Of a DNA stretch of 37,556 nucleotides, positions 22,845 through 30,620 are shown in pieces; positions within the stretch are counted from its first letter, which is position 1; each line of letters opens with the position of its first letter. Both the position numbers and the translations under genes were made by a program. A model generated the notes under the pieces. That model had not been told where the DNA came from. It worked only from the letters and a program-made list of their open reading frames with translations, and did no database searches. The stretch comes from Nitrospira sp. SG-bin2 (GTDB taxonomy: Bacteria; Nitrospirota; Nitrospiria; Nitrospirales; Nitrospiraceae). The stretch is from positions 1-37,556 of the forward strand of contig LVWT01000041.1 in the NCBI GenBank assembly GCA_002083405.1. The letters run 5' to 3'.

Positions 22845-23725
22845 TGGAACTGATCTCCGACTGTCGGCTCGCCTTTTCCATCCCACCATCCTGCAGCCAT
22901 GCGGGGTGTCACGTGCGAAATCGCAAATCGGCCGTCTGAAGCCAGGACCAATGTGCCGGCTGCTCCTTGAATTCTCGTCACCAGGTTTTTCAATACCTGC
23001 CGGGCTGCAGCCGACGGAAGCGCTCCCTGAGCAAGACGGTCGCAGATCTCCTTGGCCACCGCCATCCGAATAATTCCCTCGCCCAAACCGGTCATCGCCA
23101 CGGCTCCGCTCTGATTATCAGCATACACCCCGCAGCCGATCAGCGGCGTGTCGCCGACTCGACCGGGTAACATACGATCAATCCCGCCGGTCGACGCGCC
23201 GGCCGCAACTGTGCCTGACCGATCCCGCGCGACAGCGCCGACTGTTCCATGCCGTTCTCCCGCGAGACTTTTCCGTGTGAGCACGACATCGTACGAGAGC
23301 CGGCGTCGTATAGTCCGGAGCGGATGGCGCTCTAGCTTGAAGTACCTGGAAAACTTCGTCGCAAGAGGACCTACCAGCAACACATGATCCGTTGTCTCCA
23401 TCACGAGACGGGCGGCAACAATTGGATGGGCGATTCCTTCGACGGATGCGACGGCGCCGGCGCGCAAGCAATCCCCTTCCATAATTGACGCATCCATCCG
23501 TCGGACACCATCAAGCTGGAGACGACTACCTGCTCCCGCGTTAAATAGTCCGCTCCCTTCGAGAACACGGATGGCCTGTTCCACTGCGGTGAGCGCGGAG
23601 CCTCCCCGATCGAGCAGATGATAGCCGACGCGCAACGCGGCGCGCAAACCGGCTGCCTGAGCGACGGTCATCGGACGACGGCCTGCGCCTCCATGGACGA
23701 GTAGGATAGGATTCGCCGGTTTCAA
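22841..23725 (-). CDS. iaaA: Isoaspartyl peptidase / L-asparaginase, Ntn-hydrolase type
   Basis: A 294-residue plant-type asparaginase precursor. HGGAG (11-15) opens the alpha chain; GSGLFNAGAGSRLQLDG and MDASIMEG are family motifs. The self-cleavage site is HG-T161-VGAVARD, which makes T161 the N-terminal nucleophile of the beta chain. GASTGGI and GDTPLIGCGVYAD follow. It removes isoaspartyl dipeptides from damaged proteins or hydrolyses asparagine. The start is TTG 23725, overlapping the preceding gene's TGA by 4 nt (TTGA). The protein is slightly shorter than E. coli IaaA (about 320). Translational coupling with both neighbours is likely. Confidence 0.93.
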   Translation of the reverse strand: MKPANPILLVHGGAGRRPMTVAQAAGLRAALRVGYHLLDRGGSALTAVEQAIRVLEGSGLFNAGAGSRLQLDGVRRMDASIMEGDCLRAGAVASVEGIAHPIVAARLVMETTDHVLLVGPLATKFSRYFKLERHPLRTIRRRLSYDVVLTRKSLAGERHGTVGAVARDRSGTVAAGASTGGIDRMLPGRVGDTPLIGCGVYADNQSGAVAMTGLGEGIIRMAVAKEICDRLAQGALPSAAARQVLKNLVTRIQGAAGTLVLASDGRFAISHVTPRMAAGWWDGKGEPTVGDQFQ

Positions 23726-24288
23726 TTCAGCAGAAGATCCCGAGCGCGCTGGTAGGCAGGATTTTGCATGCGGTCCAGATCGGATCGAACGAAACCCAAA
23801 CCAGTGACACAGAGCTCAAAATTCTCGGACAATTTTTGAAACAACGGCGGATCGCCTTCGGCATCGTCACGACCGATCTTGGCCACAATGCCGTACGACC
23901 GTTTGCCGGTCTTTACGTAATCCACAAGAAAGTCCTTGTGATAGATCAATCCGGCCGATTTGAGCCGCCGGAGATATTCCGGAAACAGCCCGGCCATGAA
24001 CAGGGTAAAATCTCCGATATGGCGGTGGACATCCCGTTCACGGTCCAACGACTGTGCCTCAAGCATCACTTCGGACTCAAACAGCAGCTCGACGACGGTA
24101 TCGACCTGTTGACCTTGCTGATTTCTGATCTTATACAGGTGATCGGCGTGGGTAAAGTCGACGAGAAGGTCGGAGACATAGCCGGTTACATTCTGGTCCG
24201 GCCAACCGAGATGCTCAGTGAAGCTTTTCTCGGTCAAAGCTCCGAACAACCGGCGCAACGGATGCTGTGGAGGGACTTGAGCTCCCAT
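23722..24288 (-). CDS. Conserved hypothetical protein, first gene of the iaaA operon
   Basis: A 188-residue soluble protein that I do not recognise. It is charged and probably alpha-helical, with HPLRRLFGALTEKSF near the N-terminus, a VSDLLVDFTHADHLYKIRN stretch, an acidic ESEVMLEAQSLDRERDVHRH segment and the aromatic FTLFMAGLFPEYLRRLKS. There are no membrane helices, signal peptide or metal-binding cysteines. GAGGT lies about 6 nt before ATG 24288, and a good extended -10 promoter sits 40 nt upstream. The overlap with iaaA suggests a shared process, but nothing in the sequence shows which. Confidence 0.8.
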   Translation of the reverse strand: MGAQVPPQHPLRRLFGALTEKSFTEHLGWPDQNVTGYVSDLLVDFTHADHLYKIRNQQGQQVDTVVELLFESEVMLEAQSLDRERDVHRHIGDFTLFMAGLFPEYLRRLKSAGLIYHKDFLVDYVKTGKRSYGIVAKIGRDDAEGDPPLFQKLSENFELCVTGLGFVRSDLDRMQNPAYQRARDLLLN

Positions 24289-24326
24289 CGCAACACCTCA
24301 TGAAATGTGATTACGCTATGGCATCA

Positions 24327-24335
24327 ATTATAACA
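24327..24335 (-). promoter_or_regulatory. Extended -10 promoter for the iaaA operon
   Basis: On the minus strand TGTTATAAT (24335-24327) is a perfect extended -10 (TG-N-TATAAT). The matching -35 position is poor, as is common for this class. It leaves a leader of about 30 nt carrying the GAGGT ribosome site. Confidence 0.55.
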
Positions 24336-24406
24336 GACTCGCGGCAACATGCTGATGTTCCTTCTGCTGTATCGGTCCTCGCCTGGAAGACTTGACTGAG
24401 GGGCAA

Positions 24407-24859
24407 TCAGGAGCGGTCCTCCCGGCTATTCACGACAAACGTAACCGGTCCATCGTTCAACAACGCCACCCGCATATGCGCGGCAAAGACTCCGGTCTCA
24501 ACGATGGTCCCCTGCGCCCGCAAATCCATCGCAACCTGCTCATACAACCGCTTGGCCTCGTTGGGAGGTGCCGCTTCGTCAAAACTGGGGCGGCGGCCAT
24601 TCGACGTCCGGCCAAGCAGCGTGAACTGCGATACCAACAATACAGACCCGCCCACCTCGACGAGCGACCGATTCATTTTCCCCTGCTCGTCGGAAAAAAC
24701 CCGCAGTGTTCTGATTTTTTCTACGAGATACCGCCCATCAGACTCGCTGTCGCCTTTCGCCACGCCCAACAGCACGAGCAACCCGGACTGGATCTGGCCG
24801 ACACTCTTGCCCTCAACCTCAACCGACGCGCTGGTGACTCGCTGAAGTACGGCTTTCAT
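24407..24859 (-). CDS. dtd: D-aminoacyl-tRNA deacylase
   Basis: A 150-residue enzyme that removes wrongly attached D-amino acids (and glycine on tRNA-Ala) from tRNA. Both signature motifs are present: SQFTL (77-81) and NDGPVTF (135-141) with the Gly-cisPro pair at 137-138. The N-terminus MKAVLQRVTSASVEVEG is typical. AGGGG lies about 7 nt before ATG 24859. It is a single gene, separated from ogt by repeats and from the iaaA operon by a gap of about 118 bp. Confidence 0.96.
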   Translation of the reverse strand: MKAVLQRVTSASVEVEGKSVGQIQSGLLVLLGVAKGDSESDGRYLVEKIRTLRVFSDEQGKMNRSLVEVGGSVLLVSQFTLLGRTSNGRRPSFDEAAPPNEAKRLYEQVAMDLRAQGTIVETGVFAAHMRVALLNDGPVTFVVNSREDRS

Positions 24860-24873
24860 CCGAATCCCCTAGC

Positions 24874-24896
24874 ACACATTATTCATGACAATGTGT
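24874..24896. repeat. Small palindrome sharing CATTATTCATGA with the 11-kb element
   Basis: ACACATT (24874-24880) pairs with AATGTGT (24890-24896) around ATTCATGAC. The 12-mer CATTATTCATGA (24877-24888) is identical to that at 11061-11072, so the two are probably related repeat ends. It lies just upstream of the dtd ribosome site. Confidence 0.55.
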
Positions 24897-24918
24897 CGCA
24901 AAATTACCTGGTGGACTA

Positions 24919-24986
24919 TTCGCGTGAAGCGCGGGACGGAAAGAGAGGGTGTCTCCTCTTTGTTTGCGAGATACGCTTCACGAGAT
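24919..24986 (-). repeat. Dispersed intergenic repeat, copy B
   Basis: The inverted counterpart of the repeat at 13551-13644 (about 45 of 55 core positions shared). Its two ends, CGTGAAGCG and CGCTTCACG, are also inverted relative to each other, so the element can fold on itself. Confidence 0.65.
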
Positions 24987-25028
24987 ACGGCCGACGACAA
25001 TGACAGCAGAAGCGCTCATGCATGATAT

Positions 25029-25051
25029 CGGATAGCCCACTCGGCTATCCG
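25029..25051 (-). terminator. Hairpin spanning the ogt stop codon
   Basis: CGGATAGCC and GGCTATCCG form a perfect 9-bp stem with a 5-nt loop; the ogt TAG lies within the stem. There is no T-run after it on the minus strand, so it is only a possible terminator or mRNA-end stabiliser for murJ-ogt. Confidence 0.4.
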
Positions 25052-25563
25052 CTTTTCAGCATGGACAATGTCCCCTCGAGCGTCAACAGCTTTCGTTTCA
25101 TGGGCAAGCCGCAGGAAAAACCGCCCAGCGACGCATCCTGTGCGACGATGCGATGGCAGGGGACAACGATCGGCAGAGGATTCGCGCCGACCGCATTGCC
25201 GACGGCCCGGGCATAGCGCCGTCCACCGACACGAGACGCAATCCATTGGTAGGAACGGAGTTTGCCAAAGGGAACCCGTTGCAGCGTCCGCCATACTCGC
25301 CGCTGGAATGCGGTCCCACGAGAGAGATCGAGCGGGATGTCGAACCCATTCTGTTTCCCCGCAAGATAGTCGAGCAACTGGCATCGCGCGGCTTCCAATC
25401 GCGGAGACTCTCCCGGCTCAAACGGCCCGCCTGCCATCGTACGAAGGCCGAACTCGATGGCCTGTTTCGATCGCTTGGGTAACACGATCGCGTCGATCCC
25501 TTTGGCAGTCTCTGAAATGCCGACCCAGCCCCAAGGTGATTTAAAGATCATTGCGCGCCGCAT
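25045..25563 (-). CDS. ogt: Methylated-DNA--protein-cysteine methyltransferase
   Basis: A 172-residue suicide repair protein that takes methyl groups from O6-methylguanine. PCHRIV holds the acceptor C136; RAVGNA (119-124) has the arginine finger, and TAFQRRVWRTLQRVPFGK is the recognition-helix region. I start at ATG 25563, which has AGGAG 6 nt upstream; a longer frame to 25617 runs into murJ. It follows murJ by 8 nt on the same strand and is probably co-transcribed, an odd pairing of cell-wall and repair genes. There is no AraC-type regulatory domain, so it is the Ogt rather than the Ada type. Confidence 0.94.
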   Translation of the reverse strand: MRRAMIFKSPWGWVGISETAKGIDAIVLPKRSKQAIEFGLRTMAGGPFEPGESPRLEAARCQLLDYLAGKQNGFDIPLDLSRGTAFQRRVWRTLQRVPFGKLRSYQWIASRVGGRRYARAVGNAVGANPLPIVVPCHRIVAQDASLGGFSCGLPMKRKLLTLEGTLSMLKSG

Positions 25564-25571
25564 GGCATCTC

Positions 25572-27188
25572 CTATTGTCCGGCCGACCGTCCAAGTTTTC
25601 TTCGCACCATGCCCCACAGGACGCCAAGTTCATCGGATCGCAGCAGCGCATGGGCTCCGAAATAGCCGCACACGCTCACACCAATGGCTAGAACGAGCAT
25701 CGACGATTTGGCTATCCAGTCGTCGGGATGCGCCCATATCTGCGCTCCGGCTACCCACCAACAGGCGATGACCATCGGCATACACGCCACGAGCACGCGC
25801 AGGAACGATCGCCCCACGCTCCCCCATTCGATGCCGCCCAATCGCCGATTGAGCACCGCCACCAGGATACCCCCATTCACCATAGCCGCTAATGCCGTCG
25901 CAAGGGCCAGTCCAGCCGCCCCCAGAGAGGACATCAGTGCCAGCGAGAAGAGGATGTTCGCGGCCACTGCGATCGCCGCTGAAATCGCCGGAGTCTTCGT
26001 GTCCTGAAGGGAATAGAACGCCGACACAATGATCCGCACCCCGCCGAACGCCCACAACCCGACCGCATAGCAGAGGACTGCCAGCGCGGTCTCCGCCGTA
26101 TCCTGTGCGGTAAACGAGCCGTGCTCGAAAAAGAGATGCACGATCGGGGTACGCAGCAAAATCAGGCCCACCATTGCCGGCACGATGATGAACAGGATCA
26201 TACGCAGACCGAAGCCGAGCGTCGTGCGCAACTCGTCCAGCGCCCCACGCGCCGCTTGGGCCGACAGCGTCGGCAGAATCGCCGTCGCCAAGGCCACGCC
26301 GAAAATTCCGAGCGGGAACTGGATCAGCCGCATCCCGTAGAATAGATAGGTGGGCCCTCCGGCGAAGAACGATCCCAGCACCGTACTTACCGTCAGATTG
26401 ATCTGAGTGACAGATAGGCCGAGCAGCGACGGCACCATCAGCCAACCGATCCTTCGCAGGCCAGGGTGCCCCGGCTCGAAGCGAAATCCGAACAACAGCC
26501 CGCGCAATTTCAGGCTGGGCAGCTGCATGGCAAATTGGGCTGCCCCGCCGGCCACCACGCCGATTGCCACGCCGACAATCGGTTCGTGAAGCTGCGGCGA
26601 CACAAACAATGCGCCGATAATGATGAAGATGTTCAGAAACAGCGGCGAAAAGGCCGGCGCCGCAAAGGCCCGCACGGAGTTGAGAATGCCCATGGCCAGC
26701 GCAGCCAGGCTGATAAAGAGTAAATACGGAAACATGACGCGGGTCAGTAACGTCGCCAACGCAAGTTTGTCCGGATATTCCTGGAATCCAGGCGCAAGCA
26801 GTTGGACGAGCCAGGGCGAGACAAGAATACCCAAGAGAGTCACAGCGGTGACGATGGTCAATAGCGTCGTGAACACGGCGCTGGCCAATTCCCACGCCTC
26901 CTGCTTGCTGCGCATCGTCCGGTACTCCGTGAATACCGGAATGAAGGCCGACGACATCGATCCTTCGGCAAACAGCTCTCGAAGGAGACTGGGAATGCGG
27001 AAGGCCACAAAAAATGCATCCGCAGCCGGCGTCGCGCCGAACAGGCGCGCGAGCACCATGTCACGGACGAAACCCAGTACCCGGCTTGAAAAGGTGGCCG
27101 CGCTGATCACCCCGGCCGCTTTCACGACTGAACGGGTTTCATCCTGCTGCGCCGGTGGCGGGACCGTCGGGGTGATAGGATCGGGCAT
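25572..27188 (-). CDS. murJ: Lipid II flippase MurJ
   Basis: A 538-residue inner-membrane protein with about 14 hydrophobic helices, of the MOP exporter superfamily. Family features are AATFSSRVLGFVRDMVLARL near the N-terminus, ADAFFVAFRIPSLLRELFAE with the conserved arginines of the central cavity, GSMSSAFIPVF and YALGLWAFG-like helices (here CYAVGLWAFGG), then FYSLQDTKTP. It moves lipid II across the membrane for peptidoglycan synthesis. I choose ATG 27188, because the frame upstream to 27377 is not protein-like and a promoter sits immediately before this ATG. ogt follows by 8 nt. Confidence 0.94.
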   Translation of the reverse strand: MPDPITPTVPPPAQQDETRSVVKAAGVISAATFSSRVLGFVRDMVLARLFGATPAADAFFVAFRIPSLLRELFAEGSMSSAFIPVFTEYRTMRSKQEAWELASAVFTTLLTIVTAVTLLGILVSPWLVQLLAPGFQEYPDKLALATLLTRVMFPYLLFISLAALAMGILNSVRAFAAPAFSPLFLNIFIIIGALFVSPQLHEPIVGVAIGVVAGGAAQFAMQLPSLKLRGLLFGFRFEPGHPGLRRIGWLMVPSLLGLSVTQINLTVSTVLGSFFAGGPTYLFYGMRLIQFPLGIFGVALATAILPTLSAQAARGALDELRTTLGFGLRMILFIIVPAMVGLILLRTPIVHLFFEHGSFTAQDTAETALAVLCYAVGLWAFGGVRIIVSAFYSLQDTKTPAISAAIAVAANILFSLALMSSLGAAGLALATALAAMVNGGILVAVLNRRLGGIEWGSVGRSFLRVLVACMPMVIACWWVAGAQIWAHPDDWIAKSSMLVLAIGVSVCGYFGAHALLRSDELGVLWGMVRRKLGRSAGQ

Positions 27189-27196
27189 GGATCGGG

Positions 27197-27225
27197 ATTC
27201 TAGCGGAACAATGGAAGGGCGTCTA
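27197..27225 (-). promoter_or_regulatory. Sigma70-like promoter for murJ-ogt, leaderless geometry
   Basis: On the minus strand TAGACG (27225-27220), 17-nt spacer, TAGAAT (27202-27197), then 8 nt to ATG 27188. No ribosome site precedes the ATG. Confidence 0.45.
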
Positions 27226-27449
27226 TCGAACCGACGATTTCCTGGGAGTACTACCCTGTCCCCACCGAACGACTCTCCGTACATGACACATATCTTCAAA
27301 TATACCGCTAAGACAAGGCCGGTCTCGTCTACGGCCGTGAACCTGCCAGAACAATCTGCTATCATGGCATTCGCCATGCCGCAGCATCAGACCAGTCACC
27401 GCACGTAGCAACCGGGACAACGACCGGGACAACTCAACCAGGCAGCAGC

Positions 27450-27800
27450 ATGCACACAACGTTACGACAAGCGTACGAGCGAGAGATGGCTGCAGCGACC
27501 GAACAGTATAGTAACCATCATCTCGACAAGGCATTCTTCCATCTTGAGCGCGCGCACGTCCTCGGCCAATCGTTCACCATTCCTCATGCAAGAGCCCATT
27601 GGGGAATGCTCATGGTCGGCTGGAGACGGCGGGATTTCACAGAAATCACCGGCCAAATTATCAGGATTCTTGGATCCTTGTTCTTCACGTGGATCTGGGT
27701 CCCGGTGGGCAATACCGGAGGCGCGCACGTGCCGCCTTTTGTCTCCATGCCTATCCCGGAAGAGTTCCGGGAGCTACTGAAGAAAGATGACCGGCACTAA
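27450..27800 (+). CDS. DUF3703-family protein
   Basis: A 116-residue soluble protein matching my recollection of DUF3703: the N-terminal helix LRQAYEREMAAATEQY, then AFFHLERAHVLGQ (28-40), PHARAHWGMLMVGWRRRD (45-62), GQIIRI, and the signature WVPVGNTGGAHV followed by MPIPEEF. The His residues in HLERAH and HARAHW could bind a metal, but this is a guess; the family's function is unknown to me. It stands alone on the plus strand after murJ (divergent) with only a weak AGG before ATG 27450. A short direct repeat (ACCGGGACAAC twice) lies just upstream. Confidence 0.75.
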   Translation: MHTTLRQAYEREMAAATEQYSNHHLDKAFFHLERAHVLGQSFTIPHARAHWGMLMVGWRRRDFTEITGQIIRILGSLFFTWIWVPVGNTGGAHVPPFVSMPIPEEFRELLKKDDRH

Positions 27801-27978
27801 TCTGGTTGATCCGACAGAGTGCCGTCATCGGATTCACTCTTGGCAGATTGCCACCCTGTCGAAAGAACCAGGGCCTCGAAATGCAAGGGCCGGCGGCTGC
27901 CCTTGCCACCTGCCGACCTCGACATTTCTCACGTGGCTCAGCGCACCTGCTTCTAAAGAAAGCGCCGCCGAGCCTGCC

Positions 27979-28467
27979 TTACTCCTCAGCCTGTTTAACG
28001 GGCAATCGGCTGGAGGATCCTACTGAATGGAGCTTTACCTCGCGCGGGGCCACCCGTTGAACCACTGGCGCCATCTCCAGCGTCCCGTTCATGCGCACAC
28101 CTTCCTCAACCGACAGTACTGGGGCCTTCACACTTCCGTCGATCACGGCTGGCTCCAGCAGTGTGATCCGCTCTTCAGCATTAATATCCCCCTTGACCGT
28201 GCCTTCGCAGACAACGACCCCGGCTGTAACTTTGGCTGTGATCACCGCCTCGGGCCCCACGATCAATCCTCCGTCGGTATAGATTTCACCATCCAAGGTC
28301 CCGTCGATCCGCACCGTACCGGAATAGGTAATCACGCCCTTGAACGCGACGCCCTTTCCGATGAAGGCAATCACCGTGTCTGCAGGCACAGGCTTCCCTC
28401 CCGTCAAACCCTGTCTCACTAGAGCTGTTCCATCCTCAGCATACGCGGTATTCTCTTGCTTCCACAT
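27979..28467 (-). CDS. Bactofilin (polymer-forming cytoskeletal protein)
   Basis: A 162-residue protein with a central bactofilin domain (about 33-125) built of short beta-helix turns: FIGKGVAFKGVITYSGTVRI, DGTLDGEIYTDGGLIVGP, AVITAKVTAGVVVCEGTVKG, DINAEERITLLEPAVIDGSV. The N- and C-terminal tails are short and flexible, as usual. Bactofilins self-assemble without nucleotide into filaments that position cell-wall or surface machinery. GGGAGG lies 8 nt before ATG 28467; a TTGACA is present about 35 nt further up without a good -10. No M23 peptidase partner gene is adjacent. The region 27801-27978 downstream holds nothing I can name. Confidence 0.92.
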   Translation of the reverse strand: MWKQENTAYAEDGTALVRQGLTGGKPVPADTVIAFIGKGVAFKGVITYSGTVRIDGTLDGEIYTDGGLIVGPEAVITAKVTAGVVVCEGTVKGDINAEERITLLEPAVIDGSVKAPVLSVEEGVRMNGTLEMAPVVQRVAPREVKLHSVGSSSRLPVKQAEE

Positions 28468-28709
28468 GCGATGGCCTCCCTATCCCTCGAATAATGTGAT
28501 CGTGCGCCCTGTCAATAGTGCGTCCTTCCTTTATCGGTTTCTATTGCAATTTAATTGAGCGGCTCACGGAACATGAGGAAAACCTTGCCGGGCGTTCGGC
28601 CCAGATCGCCACCTGTATCGGAACGCGACACGTGAGGTGAGGCGACACATGTGCCACTCATGGTATCATCAGATACTCTTTATCAAAAGCATCTGGAAAA
28701 GGAGGTCGC

Positions 28710-29015
28710 GTGTCTCTTGAACGGTCGTCCCAGCTACCGGGTGGGTTTCAAGTGCGACATCACACGCTGGGCATCTATCAAGGAAGTGCGATCAACCTCG
28801 CCTTCTGGCACCCCTCGTCCAGCATGCCCGAGTACGGCCTCTGTCGGTTCTCTAGCGAAGCGAGCGCCCAAGCCCTTATCGATTTCCTTTCCTCCCCTCA
28901 GTGTATAGAGCCCCTACACAGGAATGATCTGACCATCGAAGCGTACGATCTCGCAGAACATGACCGTTTGGTAACGGACTACCCGCTTTCTTCAGCCTGG
29001 GAAACACCGCTTTAG
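28710..29015 (+). CDS. Small hypothetical protein
   Basis: A 101-residue protein from GTG 28710, supported by an excellent AGGAGGT 4 nt upstream. It is soluble, with no signal peptide or membrane helix; notable stretches are LPGGFQVRHHTLGIYQGSAI, FWHPSSSMPEYGLCRFSSEA and LIDFLSSPQCIEPL. I know no matching family. A different frame starting at 28651 reads less like protein. Its stop is 4 bp from the stop of the convergent PilZ gene. It is probably conserved among close relatives only. Confidence 0.6.
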   Translation: MSLERSSQLPGGFQVRHHTLGIYQGSAINLAFWHPSSSMPEYGLCRFSSEASAQALIDFLSSPQCIEPLHRNDLTIEAYDLAEHDRLVTDYPLSSAWETPL

Positions 29016-29019
29016 CGCA

Positions 29020-29577
29020 CTACTTACCGGAAGTACCCCTGCCCTGGGCAAGTGGAACGGCGCCTGTCAACTCGACCGCGTGAGAGAGAACGGAGGAGGT
29101 AGATCCTGCATGAGACTGGATGAACGAAAGCAGCCGTTTGTTTTCTTGAGCTTTCCGGAGAAACTTGAAGGCAATGCCACGCGCGCTGATGGAACGGACC
29201 ATCGCCGCCACTTCGATCGGAGGTTCATCTTCAGCGACAGCAATTTCCAGATAGAAGATGTCATCAACATGCACGTTTGTCTCGCTTTTGATGATGCATC
29301 CGCCCAGAGACAGATCCATCACGATGCCTTCCCCTCGCATTTTCCCGCCTGAAAATGACAGGCACAGCCGCACAGGAATACGGAGATGCTCCCGCCGATC
29401 AATCAGACGATCGGAGCTCTCCTTCCCTAGTCGGCAGGCGAGGAATCGATGACTACAGAACTGACACTGAAACGGAACAACCCATATCCACGATGCGATG
29501 TATTCGTGCGGCGACTGCGGCCGTGAACGAAACGCGCCGCCCTTCCGACAATGTGGACAGATGACTTGACGGCTCAT
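29020..29577 (-). CDS. Zinc-ribbon PilZ-domain protein (c-di-GMP receptor)
   Basis: A 185-residue protein. The N-terminus is a four-Cys zinc ribbon (C7, C10, C38, C41). The PilZ domain follows (about 60-150) with the c-di-GMP binding residues RREHLR (R62 and R66) and DLSLGG (D88, S90, G93), so it should bind the second messenger. The C-terminal 35 residues are low-complexity. GGAGG precedes ATG 29577, and a strong promoter lies about 50 bp upstream. A GGDEF response regulator with intact catalytic and inhibitory sites is encoded about 4 kb away and could supply c-di-GMP; this connection is inferred. Confidence 0.88.
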   Translation of the reverse strand: MSRQVICPHCRKGGAFRSRPQSPHEYIASWIWVVPFQCQFCSHRFLACRLGKESSDRLIDRREHLRIPVRLCLSFSGGKMRGEGIVMDLSLGGCIIKSETNVHVDDIFYLEIAVAEDEPPIEVAAMVRSISARGIAFKFLRKAQENKRLLSFIQSHAGSTSSVLSHAVELTGAVPLAQGRGTSGK

Positions 29578-29627
29578 TCTGCATAGCCTCCGTCACTGAC
29601 AGACGCGCCACTCTCGTTCCAGATAGC

Positions 29628-29655
29628 ACTATAAAGGCCTTTCGCTCACAGTCAA
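29628..29655 (-). promoter_or_regulatory. Sigma70-like promoter for the PilZ gene
   Basis: On the minus strand TTGACT (29655-29650, five of six), 16-nt spacer, TATAGT (29633-29628, five of six). It predicts a leader of about 45 nt holding GGAGG. Confidence 0.6.
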
Positions 29656-29716
29656 GCGGATTGCCATCTTACGCGGGCGCTCCCAGCCACTGACCAGAGC
29701 TCGTTGGGATAGGACG

Positions 29717-30505
29717 CTAGCCTGACTCTTGATCGGTTGAGTCTGGTTCTGTCTGCAGACCGGACTCGACAAGGCCGGCACGGAGATATTCTCGATTGAG
29801 TGTGGCGATGAAACGGACACTGATGTTCTTGGGGCACACCGCTTCGCACTCGTACTGATTCCCGCAGGAGCCAAAGCCTTCCCGGTCCATCGCCTCCATC
29901 ATCGCTATGACACGACGGGCCCGTTCCGGTTTGCCTTGCGGTAGCGCTGCCAAATGAGAGACTTTGGCCGCCACAAACAGCATGGCCGATGCATTCTTGC
30001 ACGCAGCGACACACGCACCGCAGCCGATACATGAGGCCGCATCCATTGCGGTCTCGGCCTGCTCTTTGCCAATCAACAGCACATTGCCGTCCACCGCTCC
30101 ACCAGTGTTGATGGAGATATAGCCCCCTGCCTGCATCACCCGGTCCAGCGCCCGCCGGTCTACGACAAGATCTTTGATAATGGGGAACGCGCGCGCGCGC
30201 CAGGGCTCGATGGTAATTGTGGCTCCATCGGAAAACTGCCGCATATAGAGTTGGCAAGTCGAGATCCCGCGTTCGGGGCCATGAGGCACCCCGTCGATCA
30301 CGAGCGAGCAGCTCCCACAGATCCCCTCGCGGCAGTCATGCTCAAACGCCACGGGCTCTTCACCGGCCAGGATCAAGCGCTCATTGACCCCATCAAGCAT
30401 TTCCAGAAACGACATGTCGGGACTGACATCCTGGGCTTCATAGGGCTCAAACCGGCCTTTATCATCAGGCCCCCGTTGCCGCCAGACTTTCAGAGTGAAC
30501 TTCAT
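29717..30505 (-). CDS. sdhB: Succinate dehydrogenase/fumarate reductase iron-sulfur subunit
   Basis: A 262-residue subunit B of complex II. The N-terminal [2Fe-2S] domain has CREGICGSC (C58, C63, C66) and C84. The C-terminal domain has SCIGCGACVAACKN for [4Fe-4S] and CEAVCPKNISVRF for the remaining cluster ligands. HGPERGISTCQL is typical of the B-type (Bacillus/epsilonproteobacterial) enzymes. It passes electrons between the flavin of SdhA and the quinone site in SdhC. It is the third gene of sdhCAB but is separated from sdhA by 115 bp of G-rich spacer. In an organism using the reductive TCA cycle the complex could run as fumarate reductase. Confidence 0.96.
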   Translation of the reverse strand: MKFTLKVWRQRGPDDKGRFEPYEAQDVSPDMSFLEMLDGVNERLILAGEEPVAFEHDCREGICGSCSLVIDGVPHGPERGISTCQLYMRQFSDGATITIEPWRARAFPIIKDLVVDRRALDRVMQAGGYISINTGGAVDGNVLLIGKEQAETAMDAASCIGCGACVAACKNASAMLFVAAKVSHLAALPQGKPERARRVIAMMEAMDREGFGSCGNQYECEAVCPKNISVRFIATLNREYLRAGLVESGLQTEPDSTDQESG

Positions 30506-30620
30506 ACTTTCCCTATCAGCCTCTTGCCCAATCCCCTCACACTTTCCTCCTCACCCCTTGCCCCTGCCTCCTTACCTCTCACCCCATACTCCTCACCCTT
30601 TACCACTCACCCCTCACCAA
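30506..30620 (-). repeat. GGGTGAG-rich low-complexity spacer between sdhA and sdhB
   Basis: On the minus strand this stretch is nearly all purine, with irregular GGGTGAGG, GGAGTATGGGG and GGGGTGAGTGG units. It interrupts an operon whose other junction overlaps by 4 nt. Related pyrimidine-strand sequence occurs at 14850-14995. No hairpin with a T-run is seen. Confidence 0.6.

Noticed and set aside
25630..26895. 421-codon minus-strand frame and a 262-codon plus frame (26620-27408)
   Set aside because: Both overlap murJ, lack domain signatures, and lose to the 14-helix MurJ frame.
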